Shown piece by piece: positions 32,348 through 32,847 of a stretch of 32,847 nt of DNA. Where the stretch lies: the NCBI GenBank assembly GCA_018820995.1, contig JAHJNE010000456.1, positions 1 through 32,847 on the forward strand. Reading direction: 5' to 3'. The DNA is from Gammaproteobacteria bacterium (GTDB lineage Bacteria > Pseudomonadota > Gammaproteobacteria > Enterobacterales > Alteromonadaceae). The position numbers and the translations under genes were made by a program. The notes beneath the pieces were generated by a model that ran no database searches, was not told the DNA's origin, and worked only from the letters and a program-made list of their open reading frames with translations. Within the stretch, counting starts at the first letter, position 1; every line of letters starts with the position of its first letter.

Positions 32348-32847
32348 ATGACCACAGCAAGAAGCAGTAAAGTGCCGACAGGACGTTTGGCAAGATTGGG
32401 CGGTTTGGCCAGTCTGGCCGGTAAAGTTGCTGGCGGTATGTTGGCCGAAGGTGCGCGGCAACTGGCGCAGGGCCAAAAGCCGGGTTTACAGCAGATGTTA
32501 TTAACGCCGGCGAATGCACAGCGGGTTGCGACCCAGCTCTCGCAAATGCGTGGTGCAGCTATGAAGCTCGGTCAGTTGTTGTCGATGGATGCCGGAGATT
32601 TATTGCCACCGGCGTTAACCGCTATTTTGGCGCAGCTGCGCGCCCATGGTAGCCCGATGTTACCAGCGCAATTGGCCACTCTTCTCCAACAGCAATGGGG
32701 CAAGGCGTGGCAGCGCAATTTTAGTCACTTTGCTTTTTCACCCCTGGCTGCAGCGTCTATTGGCCAGGTGCATCAGGCCAATCATGATGATGGCCGGCCA
32801 CTGGCGGTGAAAATTCAGTATCCCGGCATTGCGAAGAGTATCGACAG
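32348..32847 (+). CDS. ABC1/UbiB (ADCK)-family atypical kinase, truncated by the window edge
   Basis: MTTARSSKVPTGRLARLGGLASLAGKVAGG...QMRGAAMKLGQLLSMDAGDLLP (KxGQ motif)...AAASIGQVHQA...LAVKIQYPGI; open to the window end. Confidence 0.88.
   Translation, partial: MTTARSSKVPTGRLARLGGLASLAGKVAGGMLAEGARQLAQGQKPGLQQMLLTPANAQRVATQLSQMRGAAMKLGQLLSMDAGDLLPPALTAILAQLRAHGSPMLPAQLATLLQQQWGKAWQRNFSHFAFSPLAAASIGQVHQANHDDGRPLAVKIQYPGIAKSID

Overview
The 32.8 kb window comes from a Gram-negative bacterium, probably a gammaproteobacterium (TonB-dependent receptor; Alteromonadales-like gene style, which is an inference). Its core, about 0.2-22.4 kb, looks like one coordinated catabolic island. It contains: an exported GH63 (YgjK-like) alpha-glucosidase divergent from a TonB-dependent receptor; an NhaC-family transporter; a complete De Ley-Doudoroff galactose pathway (SDR galactose dehydrogenase, SMP-30 lactonase, IlvD/EDD sugar-acid dehydratase, DgoK, DgoA) with a FadR/GntR regulator and an SSS sugar symporter; an exported GH2 beta-galactosidase; a fused APH-kinase/class-III PLP enzyme resembling hydroxylysine kinase plus 5-phosphohydroxylysine phospho-lyase; and an ALDH7/antiquitin-like aminoadipate-semialdehyde dehydrogenase. 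Together these suggest a system for eating the collagen-type glycan-amino acid Glc(alpha1-2)Gal(beta)-O-hydroxylysine. An AT-rich dyad (consensus approx. WTWTTTATA-N-TATAAATAW) occurs at five promoter positions across the island and is a candidate common operator. The rest is more ordinary: M28 peptidase, tRNA-Gly(CCC), cytochrome c, a hydratase-like protein, a CPA2 antiporter, an S9 peptidase, an alpha/beta hydrolase plus membrane-fused ECF sigma factor, and a truncated ABC1/UbiB-type kinase at the right edge. All substrate assignments are inferences from family recognition by eye; no searches were run.
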